Shown: positions 1 through 11,612 of the stretch, piece after piece
Layout of the letters: each line of letters begins with the position of its first letter
Numbering within the stretch: the first letter of the stretch is position 1
Assembly (NCBI GenBank): GCA_020746875.1
Contig: JAGTJL010000001.1
Coordinates: 4,092,001-4,156,000, forward strand
Source: Rhexocercosporidium sp. MPI-PUGE-AT-0058
Taxonomy: Eukaryota > Ascomycota > Leotiomycetes > Helotiales
DNA length: 64,000 nucleotides
Direction: 5' to 3'
The notes under the pieces: model-generated
What the model was told of the DNA's origin: nothing
Database searches by the model: none
Seen by the model: the letters and a program-made list of their open reading frames with translations, nothing else
Translations under genes and position numbers: made by a program

Positions 1-41
1 TGACAATCAATTATTCGCAACGCACAATACAGCTCAACAAG

Positions 42-260
42 ATGCCGCCGACGCCAACTTACCTCATCTCCCGCATCGGCGACCCCCTCTTCGCGCTCTT
101 CATCGGTCTAGGAGCTGCTGCTACGCGGATCAATAGGGAGGAGAAGGAGCAGGGACGGAGTACGAGCCAGACGGTCGAGAGTGGGCTTAGGAGGATTGGG
201 TTGGGTGGGTGGAGGGGGGATGGACAGGGTGGGGTGGGGAGTGGTGTTGGGGGGAAGTGA
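42..260 (+). CDS. NCE101: NCE101-like non-classical export protein
   Basis: A 72-residue single-exon product. Its first 35 residues carry the block typical of the fungal NCE101 family: a YLISRIGDPLFALF segment followed by GLGAAATRINREEKE. This is one hydrophobic membrane segment (about residues 10-28) followed by a charged stretch. The yeast member was named for a role in export of proteins lacking a signal peptide. The mechanism is unknown, and assignment here rests on N-terminal resemblance only. The tail (about residues 50-72) is Gly-rich and probably not conserved. The ATG at 42 is preceded by ACAAG, an acceptable context, and a start inside the family motif is not needed. The window edge leaves little upstream sequence, so an upstream exon cannot be excluded. 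Confidence 0.75.
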   Translation: MPPTPTYLISRIGDPLFALFIGLGAAATRINREEKEQGRSTSQTVESGLRRIGLGGWRGDGQGGVGSGVGGK

Positions 261-1372
261 TGGTTGGGAGATGTGATTTAATGGGGGAGGTGAAGCGGAA
301 GAGGAAGAGGTGTTGATGATAGAGGGCGGGCGAGCTTGGGTTTAGGCGTACTGGGCACAGGGTGAGAATTGGGGGACTTTGCAACAGAAAGATCATCCTC
401 TTCGTAGGAGGAACTCGGATGACAGCTGAGCTGTTTGGTTGGTTATGTGGATGCGTAGTACGGAGGGGCGAGGCAGACAATTTTACCCTCCTTCTCAAGC
501 AGCTGCTTTGGGATTATACCTGGGTCTGGACCTACCAGTTGTTGCATACGTCTTTTCTGGAACGAGCGCCGTATCTACTTCTTTTCCTACATGGAGTATC
601 GTGCTTTAATCTGCACTGGGACATCGATGCCGGGATTCGTCTGGGATGAGGGATGTGTGGAACTGGTTGGGAATGGATGTAGCTGTACTTGGGCTGCAGG
701 AGAGGAGAGGAGATGACAGGTCGGCTTGCTTAGATACATTCCTAACTTTTGGAGAGGGGGGTGGGCTAGCTGGACTTGTTGAAACTGGAGTAGAGAGGGA
801 ACGCGACTCCATCCCTTGGAGATGGAGTCAAGATTATTGGGAGGGTTCCATGGCCAACGTTGATGCTAAAACGATGTACTACTGTGGATACCACGAAACC
901 GAAGCTGGATTGGAGAGCTATCTTGTCTACCTATTTGGTAGTGTATTTATTCTGTAACATGTCTTGACGAGGAATTGATGCCACTAAAGCTTTCTTACTA
1001 CTCTTTCATTGATCTAATCTAAAATCAGGATTGTGGAAACAAGAATTCAGTGTGAGAATGCCTTCAAAGTCAATGTAGGTTGATTTTCGTCTTGATAAAA
1101 TAATATGTAAGGTTGTAGTGGAGAAACACAAAGTCAATATATCAGCTGCTGAGGCTCGAAAGAAGGCTGTACCAAGCTCGGCAAGGCCACGCTTCTTGGC
1201 TTGAGCTTGACATCGCAACACCACACCCAGCAAACACCGTTACGCAAGACACACGCAAGCTCAGAAAGAACACCAATCCAAGATTCACATGAACTACGGG
1301 ACATCGCAGGTCTCGATGTAGTGCACGCCCATTGGCGGCTCTCAAGAGTTATTAAGAAAACAATATCAATCA
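261..1372. other. Intergenic, no gene seen
   Basis: The stretch has several short open frames on both strands, none with recognisable protein character. The first part, to about 350, is G-rich on the plus strand and continues the composition of the end of the NCE101-like gene. It probably holds that gene's 3' UTR and the COG6 promoter. Confidence 0.5.
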
Positions 1373-3996
1373 ATGTCTTCCCTCAACAGCGTCGGCGGGG
1401 GGAGCGCGAGGTCCATCTTCCCGAAAGGACCCAGCTTCACATTGGAGAACTTCTCGAACAAGGATTTCATTGTCAGGGACTTTATAGAGGATCTGGCAGA
1501 GAGTGCGGTACCTGTCAATCGGCGGTCTGGACCAGCGCAACAGGCGTTCGACTCAAAACCGCTGATTCGGACCTTTGAGAGTAAGCTCTATGTCTATGAT
1601 AGCTCTGGTGTATGCTAATATGGGGAGATGCTCTATCACAGCTTGCGAGCTTGTCGGACGAGCTGGGAGAAAAGGAGACGGATCTCCTTACATCTGTAAG
1701 GCGCGCCGAGATACAACATGACCAGACGCTCGAGACGTTAGGGAGGAAACTGGACCAGTCTATAGACTCCTTTGAGACGCTCGACTCCTCACTCAACGGA
1801 TCCAACGGTGCGAATGGGAACGATCGGAATGGACGACCAGATGCAGGTGGTAATGTGGCGGTACAGATTGGGGAACGGCTCGAGGATCTGGATAAGCAGA
1901 GGAGAAGGGCGCTGGACGCAAATTTCCTGATACAGTGCTGGTTGGAAGTCAGCGAGAATGGCCAGCTCACATCGCTAGAGGATATGATCCGGAGACAAGG
2001 CAGCGGGGAAAACAAGGTGCGGTCCGCGGTCATTGCGAGGCAGCTCATGAGAATGAGCCAGAGGTTAGATCCGGCATCGTGGGTACAGACGAATGGATCC
2101 AAGAAGACCAATGGAGTCACAAATGGCGTCGTCGGATACAGAGGGCATAATACGAGGGAGATCATAGAAAAATTCTCGGAGACTCTGGAGAAAGATCTGC
2201 TGAAGCAGTTCGATGACAGCTACCGGAGGCAGAATTTCGATGACATGTTGGAATGTTCTAAGGTTCTTCACGACTTTAACGGTGGCTCGAGTGTGGTTGC
2301 ACTGTTTGTCAATCAGCATCAGTTCTTCATTGACAGGAGTCAGTTGATCACTGATGAAGTAACGACTGATAATGAGACCTGGGAGAAGCTCGCGGATCCC
2401 GATTCGGATCCTCCTGGGGTAGAGCCGAGTCTCCAGTCGTTGATTGATGAGATTAGGGTTGTTATGCAAGAAGAATCATTTATCATCAAGCGAGCTTTCC
2501 CTTACTACGAGGTCGTCTTGACCAAGTTCATCCAGAGGATATTCCAACAGTCTATCCAGCAACGGCTTGAGATGGTGCTGGAGAAGGCGGATACTATCTC
2601 GTCTCTGGCATTCCTACGGTCACTACACGCATCCAGGAGCTACATCAACAACTTGATTGAGGATCTGAAGGCACACGGACTGACAGAGCACCCCGATGCA
2701 TGCTCGGCTCAAACAGCGCTCAGTTTGGACCAGCAATTAGACGAACTCTTCGTCCCATATCTCGTAGGAAACTCCTACATCGACAGAGAACGGAAAAGTT
2801 TGGAGGAATTGTACTCCTCGCTTCTGTTCAAGTACACCATCTATCACTCCCGGAGGAAGAAGGTTCCTACCGGATTCATGGCTTCCCTTGCCCAGCAAGG
2901 CACCCAGCTGCTTTCCTCGGCGAAGGATACCTATATCAACCGTCTTGATTCGTCGGAATTGACTCCAACTCAGAAAGCGATGATGTTGAGGGTTGCTGGG
3001 CTACGGGATACGGACAAGAATAAGAACGAAATCGAGGTCACTGACGAGGATGGAGTTTTAAGCATCCCGAATGCCAAGCGGATGCTGAAATGGTTGGCTG
3101 AAGGTGTCCGCAGAGCGCTGGAGCTGGGCAGCGGCAGTGATACTCCCAAGGATGTCTCAGCGCTTCTCAACCTTCTTCTGACAAGTATGGGTCAAGTCTA
3201 CATAGAGACGGCCCTTGATGCTGCAGCCGATCAAGCAACAGCACAGGAATCAACGAAAGCTGAACCGGATCTTGCATATCTTCCTTCCTTGCAGCCAGCC
3301 ATCACGATCACGAACATCATGTCACGCTTCATCAACACTGTTCTGATTAAACTCGCAGAATCAAATACTACGGTACGGCGAGGAATGGAGATCCAGACCA
3401 AAGCCGGAGTTGAGAGAATCGAGTCGAAAACGAACAATATCATCCGAAGTACCGTCTCAGTTGTTCTGAACTGGGTCACTAAACTCCTTGCAAACCAGAA
3501 GAAAGTGGACTTCAGACCAAAAGACAGCGATCTTGACAGTGAGAGATATCTTGAGATGCTGCAATCAGCAACATGTCAATCGATATGCAGTTTCCTCAAC
3601 CGAGTCGCTACTCTTGCCGCTCAAGCAATCGACGGTCAAAATCTAGAGGTGTTTAGCTGCGAGCTCGCTCTGAACGTACGAGATCTGCTTTTTGAACACT
3701 TCAAGAAATTCCAAGTCAACGCCACCGGAGCTCTTATGGTCACGAAAGATATCTCAAAATACGTCTCGACATTGAAAGATTGGCCTCTAACCAAGGAAAG
3801 TGAGGGAAGTGTCGAGGTACTGAGCGAGATTGGAAACTTGTTCATTATTGGACCGGAGGCTCTGCGGGAACGGTCGAGGAATTTCGCGCCTGGTGGCGCT
3901 TCGAAGAAGTTGCAGAAGGCTGATTTTAGAGCCTTTGTTTTGAAGCGCGACGATTCGGGGACGGTGGGGATACAGAGCGTCCTTGCTGGGCTATGA
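1373..3996 (+). CDS. COG6: Conserved oligomeric Golgi complex subunit 6
   Basis: COG6 is a lobe-B subunit of the COG tether, which captures retrograde vesicles at the Golgi and so maintains glycosylation enzymes. Two exons are inferred: 1373-1580 and 1628-3996, joined across a 47-nt intron (GTAAGC, branch TGCTAAT at 1612, acceptor GAG). The join restores the family segment RTFENALSQLASLSDEL. The product is 858 residues, close to the usual fungal length. The N-terminus contains FTLENFSNKDFIV and VPVNRRSGPAQQAF, both hallmarks of fungal COG6, followed by a heptad-rich region (about residues 70-130) fitting the coiled-coil bundle of COG subunits. The remaining 700 residues are helical with no catalytic motif, as expected. 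There are no internal stops. Confidence is high for family and moderate for the exact initiator. Confidence 0.93.
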
Positions 3997-4346
3997 TACC
4001 ATTGTTTGATGTTACGTATGGACACTTGAGGCGTTCGGAGGTTGGGCAGCGAGTGACTTTGAAATGACCAAACTCCGAAGTGAGAGTTGATGTATTGTAG
4101 AAATGGAGCATTTCGAAATCCGTACATCTCCCTTTTGTAGGAGATTAAATTCTAGATTACATCTTGTACAGTCACTATCGCGTTGCTTTCTATTACCAGA
4201 GTGGTGATTTTTCACATTCCATCCATTCCATCCCATCCCAAGTACACCCATATAATTCCCATGCGCCCCAGCAATGCAACGCCCTTATACCCATGTACTG
4301 TACAGCTCAGCCGATAATCCCCATCAATCATACACCCCGCAAGCCC
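3997..4346. other. Convergent 3' intergenic region
   Basis: The space between the 3' ends of COG6 and COX17, which converge. It is AT-rich with CCATTCCATCC-type short repeats near 4216-4240. No coding signal is seen. Confidence 0.5.
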
Positions 4347-4692
4347 TTAAGGAAGTTGGAATCCAAATCCCGCCATACAACTCTTGTACTTGTCGATCGT
4401 AGTCGCGCAGTCTTTCTGAGGATCCTTCGCATTACTAAACAGCATGCACTCATCGCGAGTGGCCTTCTCTTCCTTACAAACACAGCACGGCTATACCCAC
4501 GCATCAGCAAGCTGCGCAAGGTTCCAATTGGGTGGTCCGGAAACGTACCTTGGGTTTCGAGGCTTCGGAAGAGCTCTTGAGATCTACTCCTAGGTTTCCG
4601 CTGGTGGCGGTTGCTACAAGTCATTATTAGCCGGAGTTCTTGCTTGTGGAATTGCGGGAGAATTTACGCATTGAAATTGCGTCGGACGCCAT
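4347..4692 (-). CDS. COX17: Cytochrome c oxidase copper chaperone COX17
   Basis: This gene is split into three short exons: 4692-4668, 4613-4549 and 4490-4347. Introns of 54 and 58 nt lie between them (GTAAAT..GGCTAATAATGACTTGTAG and GTACGT..TATAG). Joined, they give 77 residues. The twin-CX9C copper chaperone signature is clear: KPCCVCKEEKATRDECMLF, then DCATTIDKYKSCMAGFGF. The adjacent Cys pair CC-x-C binds Cu(I), and the CX9C cysteines form the disulfides used for import into the intermembrane space by the Mia40 route. COX17 hands copper to SCO1 and COX11 for assembly of complex IV. The N-terminal 28 residues are low-complexity, Ser-rich and variable, as in other fungi. Every exon join is in frame, which strongly supports the model. 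Confidence 0.95.
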
Positions 4693-5042
4693 TTTGTGGG
4701 AGAGATCTGCGATTTGGAGACTTTGGTAGTAGTACATTCGAAGCTGGCTGGTTGTTGTGAAGAAGGAAAGTAATTGAGCCCTGGGGAATTTGTAATGGAT
4801 CGACTCATGATTATTCGCAATTCCAGAGGTACGGGGAGCGGCCTCATCGGGCTCTCAATCTTCCGCTCCGAGCCGAGGATTAGGCGATGGTTGGTGGCGG
4901 TCTTTAGCTCTATTGATTCTGGACCCCACCACACCGTACAACAACAAACTTCTTTGCTGGCAACTACCTGTGATTCTGAGTCTACAAAACACCTAGCAAA
5001 GCAAGTTCAAAAATTCTGGTCAAGCTATCGCTTTCTGCAAGT

Positions 5043-6345
5043 ATGGCAACAAACACCAAACTGTTTTCGCTCGAGGGAAAGGGCTTGAAGCTTGATACTG
5101 CGGCGGATGTAGAGGCGCACATTAAGCCTTTGCGGGAGAACGATGTCGAGGAAGTTCGATTTCTGGGTAACACCTTGGGCGTGGAGGCATGCAAAGTCCT
5201 AGGAGAGGTATTGCAGACAAAGAAGAACCTACAGGTAAATCTATTATACCAAAACTACCTAAATTCATGTGCCAATAGAATTATAGGTTGCCAACTTAGC
5301 AGATATATTTACAGGCCGGCTTCTCAACGAGATCCCGCAAGCCCTCTCCTCCCTCCTCGAGGCGCTCCTCACCCTCCCAAAACTCCACACCATCAACCTA
5401 AATGACAACGCTTTCGGCCTCAATACCCAAGCCCCCCTTGTCGCCTTCCTCTCTTCCCACGTCCCCCTCCAGCACCTCATCCTGAATAACAATGGACTCG
5501 GTCCCCACGCCGGTACTCTCATCGCAGAAGCACTCACTGCTCTCCACGGCAAGAAAGAAGAGGCCCGGAAAGCAGGCAAGGAAGTTCCCCTTCTCGAGAC
5601 CGTGATCTGCGGCCGCAACCGTCTGGAAAACGGAAGTATGACCGCCTGGGCAAAAGCATATAGTCTGCACACCGGCGTCAAGGAGGTCAAGATGGTACAG
5701 AACGGCATTCGCCAAGAAGGAATCTCGCATCTCCTCACAGATGGTCTGCGTCACGCGAAGGGTATCAAGGTCCTCGATCTCCAGGACAACACGTTCACGA
5801 TTCTCGGTGCGAGGGCTCTGGCAACTGTGGCTCCTGGCTGGACTGAGGTTCAGGAACTTGGAATCGGAGACTCGTTGCTAGGTGCTAAGGGAGGAGTCCT
5901 ATTCGCTAATGCGCTCGCCAAGGGACAAAATAAGAAACTCGAGCTGCTGAGATTGCAATACAACGACATCACGGCCAAAGGTCTCGAGGCACTGGCCGAA
6001 GCTGCGAAGGACGCCCTCCCTGCACTGAAGAAGATCGAGTTGAATGGCAACAAGTTTTCAGAGGAAGATCTCTCACTCATGAAGTTACGTGAGCTATTGG
6101 ATGAGCGGAAGGAGAAGCTCGCAGGTGATGTCGTGGTTGAAGATGATTGGGGTCTGGACAGTTTGTCTGATCTGGAAGATGATAGTGATGCTGAGGATGA
6201 GAGCGAGGAGGAAGAGGCTGAGGCTGATGAGCTGAGAGAAAAGCTTTTGGGGGACGCGAAGGAAGCTCAGGAGGAGCCGGTTACGCAGAAGCAGGACAAG
6301 GATGTTGATGCTCTGGCTGCTCAGTTGAAGAAGGCTGAGATTTAA
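5043..6345 (+). CDS. RNA1: Ran GTPase-activating protein (RanGAP/Rna1)
   Basis: Cytoplasmic GTPase activator of Ran that maintains the RanGTP gradient for nuclear transport. Exons 5043-5234 and 5287-6345 flank a 52-nt intron. The join restores the motif NLQVANLADIFTGRLLNEIP typical of Rna1, containing the conserved FTGR segment. The product is 416 residues. Residues 30-340 form leucine-rich repeats of the ribonuclease-inhibitor type, visible as repeated LxxLxLxxN units such as LHTINLNDNAFG, LQHLILNNNGLG and LKKIELNGNKFSEEDL. The catalytic-loop region includes the R-x-E-N block CGRNRLENGSM. A highly acidic stretch (residues about 355-395, EDDSDAEDESEEEE) is the usual Rna1 acidic tail. No nuclear localisation signal is evident. 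It diverges from COX17 across about 350 bp. Confidence 0.95.
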
Positions 6346-7478
6346 GGAGTGGCTGGTGGGGGAGGAGAAAGGAAAGATATACCCGGTTGTGGAGGTTAGA
6401 GTTGTCAGCTAGACTAGAGGAATGCACATACTACATACAATCCGGGTGCTCGCAAGTGTGGTAGATTGCCTATGTCCATCTGAACACTATAAATTTCGAC
6501 GTCACAAGTCGCCGCTCGTTCTAGGAGCTATAATCCTACTAGCTTGACGCCCACTGCTCATCGGATAGAATCCATGGAATACCTGCTGTGATGATGATAA
6601 TCATCCAAAGGCAAGCACTGCATGTTCTAAGCACAGAAATCCCGAGTTCTGTCTGGCTTTGCTTGCCGTCCTCGATACTAAGTCACCAGACTACACACAC
6701 ACGCGGCAGAGAGGGTAATGCTGTAGAGATGGTTCTACCCTGTTGTCAGATTCCAAAAGAAGTAATCATGATCATCTAAAAACAAACGAGGCTCGATACC
6801 AAGCCCTATATCTTCTCAACCAACTTCATTAGAACATGAACTTAGAGATAGGTTGTGGCCATGGTTCGGTTGCAGGAGCTATAGTAGCACCCAGGGATGG
6901 AAGAAGCTAAACACCAAAAAATGCACCTAGCTTGATTAAACGTGGGTGATGCAGAGGATGAAGAACCAGATAGAAATCTTGAAAAAATTGTTCCTTATCA
7001 TGAGACCAAGAAAGAAGGAAGGAGCTAGCTACCCATTCAGTTTGATGCGAGGGGAAAGCTCGATTACAGCGTAGAGGTCGATTCCAACTAGCAACTACCA
7101 CTTTTCTCCCTCGTTCCACACAACGCATGCGAATGCAAGTAGCGATGCACGTAGTGTACAAAAATTAGGAGTTGAATTGATCTACCTATGGCGCCTTTTC
7201 ACCAGAAGCACATCACACCCATGATTTCCGTCCTAGTTACCCCAAGTTTTTGCCCACAACATCGATCGATCGCCAATAACAAATGAAAAAGTCTGATTCG
7301 ATAACAGATATGAAGAAAATCGTCTCTGGTGGCGGTTTGCCGTTTCCTTTCCTCTGGGTGCTTAGTTCTTCGTGTGGAAGAAGACATCCAATATTCTATT
7401 CGTCCCAGTTTCCTCCATTCCCAGTAGCCTGTTTTCTACTCCCCAGTGCAAAAGGGTTTGAAGTCATAGCGCCGTTAT
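6346..7478. other. Intergenic, no gene seen
   Basis: About 1.1 kb between the 3' ends of two convergent genes (Rna1 and PMT2). It contains only short, unconvincing open frames and AT-rich sequence. Some of it must be 3' UTR and terminators for both genes. No tRNA or repeat was recognised. Confidence 0.5.
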
Positions 7479-9953
7479 TTAGTCCGTTACTCTCCAAGCG
7501 TCGAACCATTTCATGTAGCTGTATTGCTTGTTGGGTCCGACCATTCCCCAGCAGATTGGCATGAAGTAGATGTAGAGGCCGATAGTAGTGGCATACAGTA
7601 GACCGTAGATAGCATACTGGATGTTCTTGATCTGGTTTCTCATCATCCAGTCGACCACGAATCCAAATACGAGGAGGGCGAAGTATAGGGCGGGGTAGTA
7701 ATGATGGACGTAGGTGACACGGCCCATGGAAACGAATGGGATGTAGTGGAGGAACCAGCCGAGAACAGGGTAGAGACCAGCGTAGTGGATCTGATCAATA
7801 TCCCATTGCTTCAACTCGGTATAACCGCGTTGCCATCTGACAAGGTACCAGACAACCATCAGAGCAATGGCACCGAGTGATGCAGTCGAGCCCCAGTAGA
7901 CAAGTGGGTTGCCGAGAAGGAAGTACTTGACGATCGAATCATCCCAACCACACATACGGAGACCGACGTTGAGGATTGGCCATTGCCAGAATGCGGAAGC
8001 GAGATCATCTTGCTTATCTGGATCTGGAACCAAGGCATTGTTCGAAGTCATCATGGCAACGTTCAAATGAATGAAGTCCTGGAAGAATGGGGACTTGTAC
8101 GCTCCCGCATCAGCCGCAGGGACTACAGATTGTTAGTAATAATCTCAAATCTAGGCAACGTGATATCTTACGCTTGTCATTCCAGTGTGCCTCGACGTTC
8201 CAGTGCGTGTAAACATCCTTGGGGTTGTTTGTCTTATCACAAGTAACCTCAATTTGCTTGAAACCCCACTGTGGCAAGTTGACGTTACCGGCACGAAGGT
8301 AGCAGCCAAGGGCTGTGTGCTTGAGTCTGAAAGCGGTAGTCAAAGTTCTGATCTTGGTCTTGTCTCCAGAACCAACATCACGAACAACCTCCATGGTCCA
8401 GTGATCCTTCTCGTCACCAACAGTAGTGTTACCATAACAAGAAACTTCTCTGTCAGCCTTGGTGACTGGAGCAGCGACCTCGTGAGAGTGAAGATTACGG
8501 CCGGTTTGAGAGTGGATCAAACGTAGGACATCGCCATCAGCAACGAACTTTGGTGGAGCCTCCGCATCGTAATCAGGCTGGGCACGGTTTGGGTAAAACC
8601 ACCACTCGTTGTTGGCATCTTTGTGATGATAGCAAGTGATTTGTTGTTGGGTTGATCCTTCTGGGTAGGTTTGAACGTGAGAATGGAGAAGACCACCACC
8701 GTATCCCATGTTCTTAATAGTAGCGCGGGATCCGTATGCGATTTCGAGAGGGCTGTCCTTTCCGACCTCGGTACCTCTGAGGTTGGCCTGGAACAAGGAG
8801 CTCATCTGTGCGTCACCTGGTCCGCTGTTCTCGAGAATGGCGAAGTGAAGGACGAATGAAAGCATATAGATTCCAATTGGGATGACAATCAGGCCAATAA
8901 CTCGAGCGGCAACATGGGAAGCAAGATCGATCTAGAACAATGTTAGAAAATTTCAAACCCCGGTATTCTTGCCTAAAATTACCTTTGGCATCTTGACATC
9001 ACCAAACTTGTTCCAGAGATCCTCAATTGTGTAAAGTCCAACCATAGCAGTGACGAAGAATCCAACCCATTTGACACTGTCCACAAGTCCAATGCTGATT
9101 CCGGTCATAATGAGCCAGGTGAACCACTCGAGACTGAAGCTTTGGTTCTGAAGCCTGTGGAACTTTGCCCAGCACAAGACTGTGGTGAAGGTAAAGCATA
9201 GAAGCATGGAGTCCAGGAGAATGAATCTGCTGATGGTAGTGTAGGAGTTCTCGCACAGGACCATAAGAGTAACGAACCAAACGGCAGGGCGCTTGAAGTT
9301 CATCTCGCGAGCAGTGAAGTAGGCCAATGGCACGCAGACAGCTCCAAAAAAGGCGTTGAAAGCACGCATGAAGGTGTAGTTGAGCTCATCAGGGTATTTC
9401 TCTCCGGACTTGAACTCGAAGGAGCCATTGTAACCTGCCATGTATCCAGACAATCCAACCAGCATCTTTCCAAGAGGAGGGTGCACATCGAAGTAGAACT
9501 CTCGTTTAAGGTAGTGAGAACCGAATTTACCAAAACTATATATGATGATCAGTCAGGGGTTCTGTAGGGCTGAGGGACGGATCCGTACTGGGCTTCGTCC
9601 CACGTTACAATTGGTGATAGCCCAATCTTGTACATTCGGGTAAAGAATGCAAAGAATGTGAAGATGACTGGCGCAATGAGAAACTCCCACTCGTCCAGAA
9701 ATTGTAGCCATGTCTGCTCGGGCTGATAGAGGCATAAATGTTAGCTTCGACCCTTACAAAATATCGTCTGCTCGAAAATCTGTAGGAATAGGTCAGGACT
9801 ATGGCTCACCTTCTTCTTCTGTATCTTCTTATCATCAATCTCTACCCTATCCACGAACCCTCCATTGGCGGAGTTCGAGGGCACATTGCGCCGACGAGTG
9901 GCCTGGGTCTCAGCATCCAAGCCTGACGCAAGGGCTCCCTTTTCCGAAGCCAT
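7479..9953 (-). CDS. PMT2: Dolichyl-phosphate-mannose-protein mannosyltransferase, PMT2 family
   Basis: ER multispanning GT39 enzyme that transfers mannose from dolichyl-P-mannose to Ser/Thr of secretory proteins. It normally works as a heterodimer with a PMT1-type partner. Five exons are inferred: 9953-9810, 9722-9589, 9535-8983, 8931-8172 and 8122-7479. Together they give 744 residues, the usual PMT2 length. The catalytic Asp-Glu motif appears as [20 protein letters not shown], restored across intron 2, followed by [21 protein letters not shown] luminal MIR-repeat region covers about residues 320-510, with [19 protein letters not shown] and NEWWFYPN. That [11 protein letters not shown] form points to PMT2 rather than PMT1 or PMT4. 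The C-terminal membrane helices carry HHYYPALYF. The N-terminus is cytosolic, Lys-rich and lacks a cleaved signal. All four splice joins are in phase. Confidence 0.95.
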
Positions 9954-11612
9954 CTTGGGTGTTTATTCGGTCGCGATGAATGGCAGAACGATCCAGCAGC
10001 TTCGATATGTGGTTTGCAAGCTCAGGACAGATAGTCGAGGTCTGCGGACAATGGGAGGATGCTGGGGGAAGACGCGGCTTCGAAGCTCCGTAAACGAGGG
10101 TCAAGAAAGTATTAAAAGAAGTATGTAGCACTAATTGGCCAAGTCCAACATGTCTGCACAAGAAGCTGCAGATGGGAAAGACAACAGGAATCAGGAATCG
10201 GTCGAGGAGACTCCGGTGCTGGCTGAAGTTGCGGAAGAAGAGGAGGAGAGGAGGAGAGCTTCTGGATGGGACGTGTCGTGTTCAAGGGGTAAGGAACTGG
10301 GAGGTAGAAATGGCAGAAAGCGGCGTTGAATCTATTTCGGACGATGCAAGGATCTTTGCGGCTGGACTAGCCGAGAGAACACGTTACGACTGTTGGTGAA
10401 AAGGGGGTGGTTTACTTGTGAATACATATATTCCTTTTCCTATTTCTATCAATCATCACATTTGCTTGTCTATCTTTTCATTCAGCAGGGTCGTTGCGTG
10501 TCAGCATCATAACGGCCCTTGAGCAGCAAGCATTAGCTGTCCTCTCCCCAGCCCATTTCCACGTGATATCAGCCCAAGAAATCGGTTTCTCCAAGTCCAT
10601 CTTTCTAGCACTACAAAGATAGCAAATAGTGGAGAATTTGCAATGGGCTATCAATCCATTGGCAACTTGTAGATATGAGAACTGGCCCTGACTCAACCTC
10701 ACGGGGTAGCCAAGTGAGAGTTCCTCAACCCATCTCTTCTTCACCTTTGCTCGACCAGCGAGAGCGCAGGTGAAGTCTCACAGAAAACAAGTGTATTTCC
10801 CGTCTCCATTAGTATGAAACAAATAAGTAGCTGCATATGATAAGTCAAGTAGTGAGGCTGCTCCTATTTAGTTCTGAAGCGTAATGCTGCCAGTGCAGAC
10901 AGAGAGCAGTTGCTACCAGTAAGGAAATCAGTAGTACCTGATACCATCATGAATATGTGGAGGATGTCTCTAGGTTGTTCTGTGTATTTTGCACCCTCCT
11001 GTCTTAATCTCTAGCGCTTCTCGACATATTTGCTGCTTTCGGAGCCGAAAGATTGCGACCTTCTTTCCTTAAGATCCAAACAAGTCTGATCATCCTCGAA
11101 TCGAGGCAGTATCAAAAGTTACTCTTTCAAGCCAAAATGGAAAGATACGCTGAACAATAAAGCAAATGGTATTATAGTCTCTACTCCAAGTAGCATATGA
11201 TGGCGGTGTTCAAGGATGGGACCTAAGTCGGATGCACAACCGACCATTGTCATGCTCGATATACATCCCAAGTACGTCTCTATCAGCTCTGACTACAGCC
11301 ACCGCCCCACTACACCATCTCACCACCAAACAACCAAGCAACCATTCTTCTTCATGCCACTGCACGAACCAAGACCTTCACACTAAAGTATTTGAATCTT
11401 CGACATGATTACCCGGATTTTAGTGAGCTCTTTGGGGCTGCTCGGCAGTGTCATCATCAAGGAATTTGACAGCTTAGAAACACCTCGGTCCTGTTTTGCA
11501 TGTCTGGTGGTGTCGCCAAATATAACATCATTAGATTACGTCTGAATATACATCTAGACTGAAGTGTCTAATTACCATACGGTAAAACAAAATAGCAGTA
11601 CTTCCTGCCCAC
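9954..11612. other. Intergenic, at most a doubtful small ORF
   Basis: A 1.65-kb gap upstream of PMT2. A 59-codon acidic frame at 10150-10329 (Glu-rich, EVAEEEEERRR) starts 196 bp from the PMT2 start in divergent orientation. It matches nothing I recognise and has no convincing splice extension. The rest (10400-11600) is AT-rich with only short frames. Confidence 0.35.

Noticed and set aside
10150..10329. Acidic 59-codon frame divergent from PMT2
   Set aside because: It shows no recognisable family, ends in low-complexity Arg/Gly text, and its only internal GT..AG pair is too short (28 nt) for an intron.
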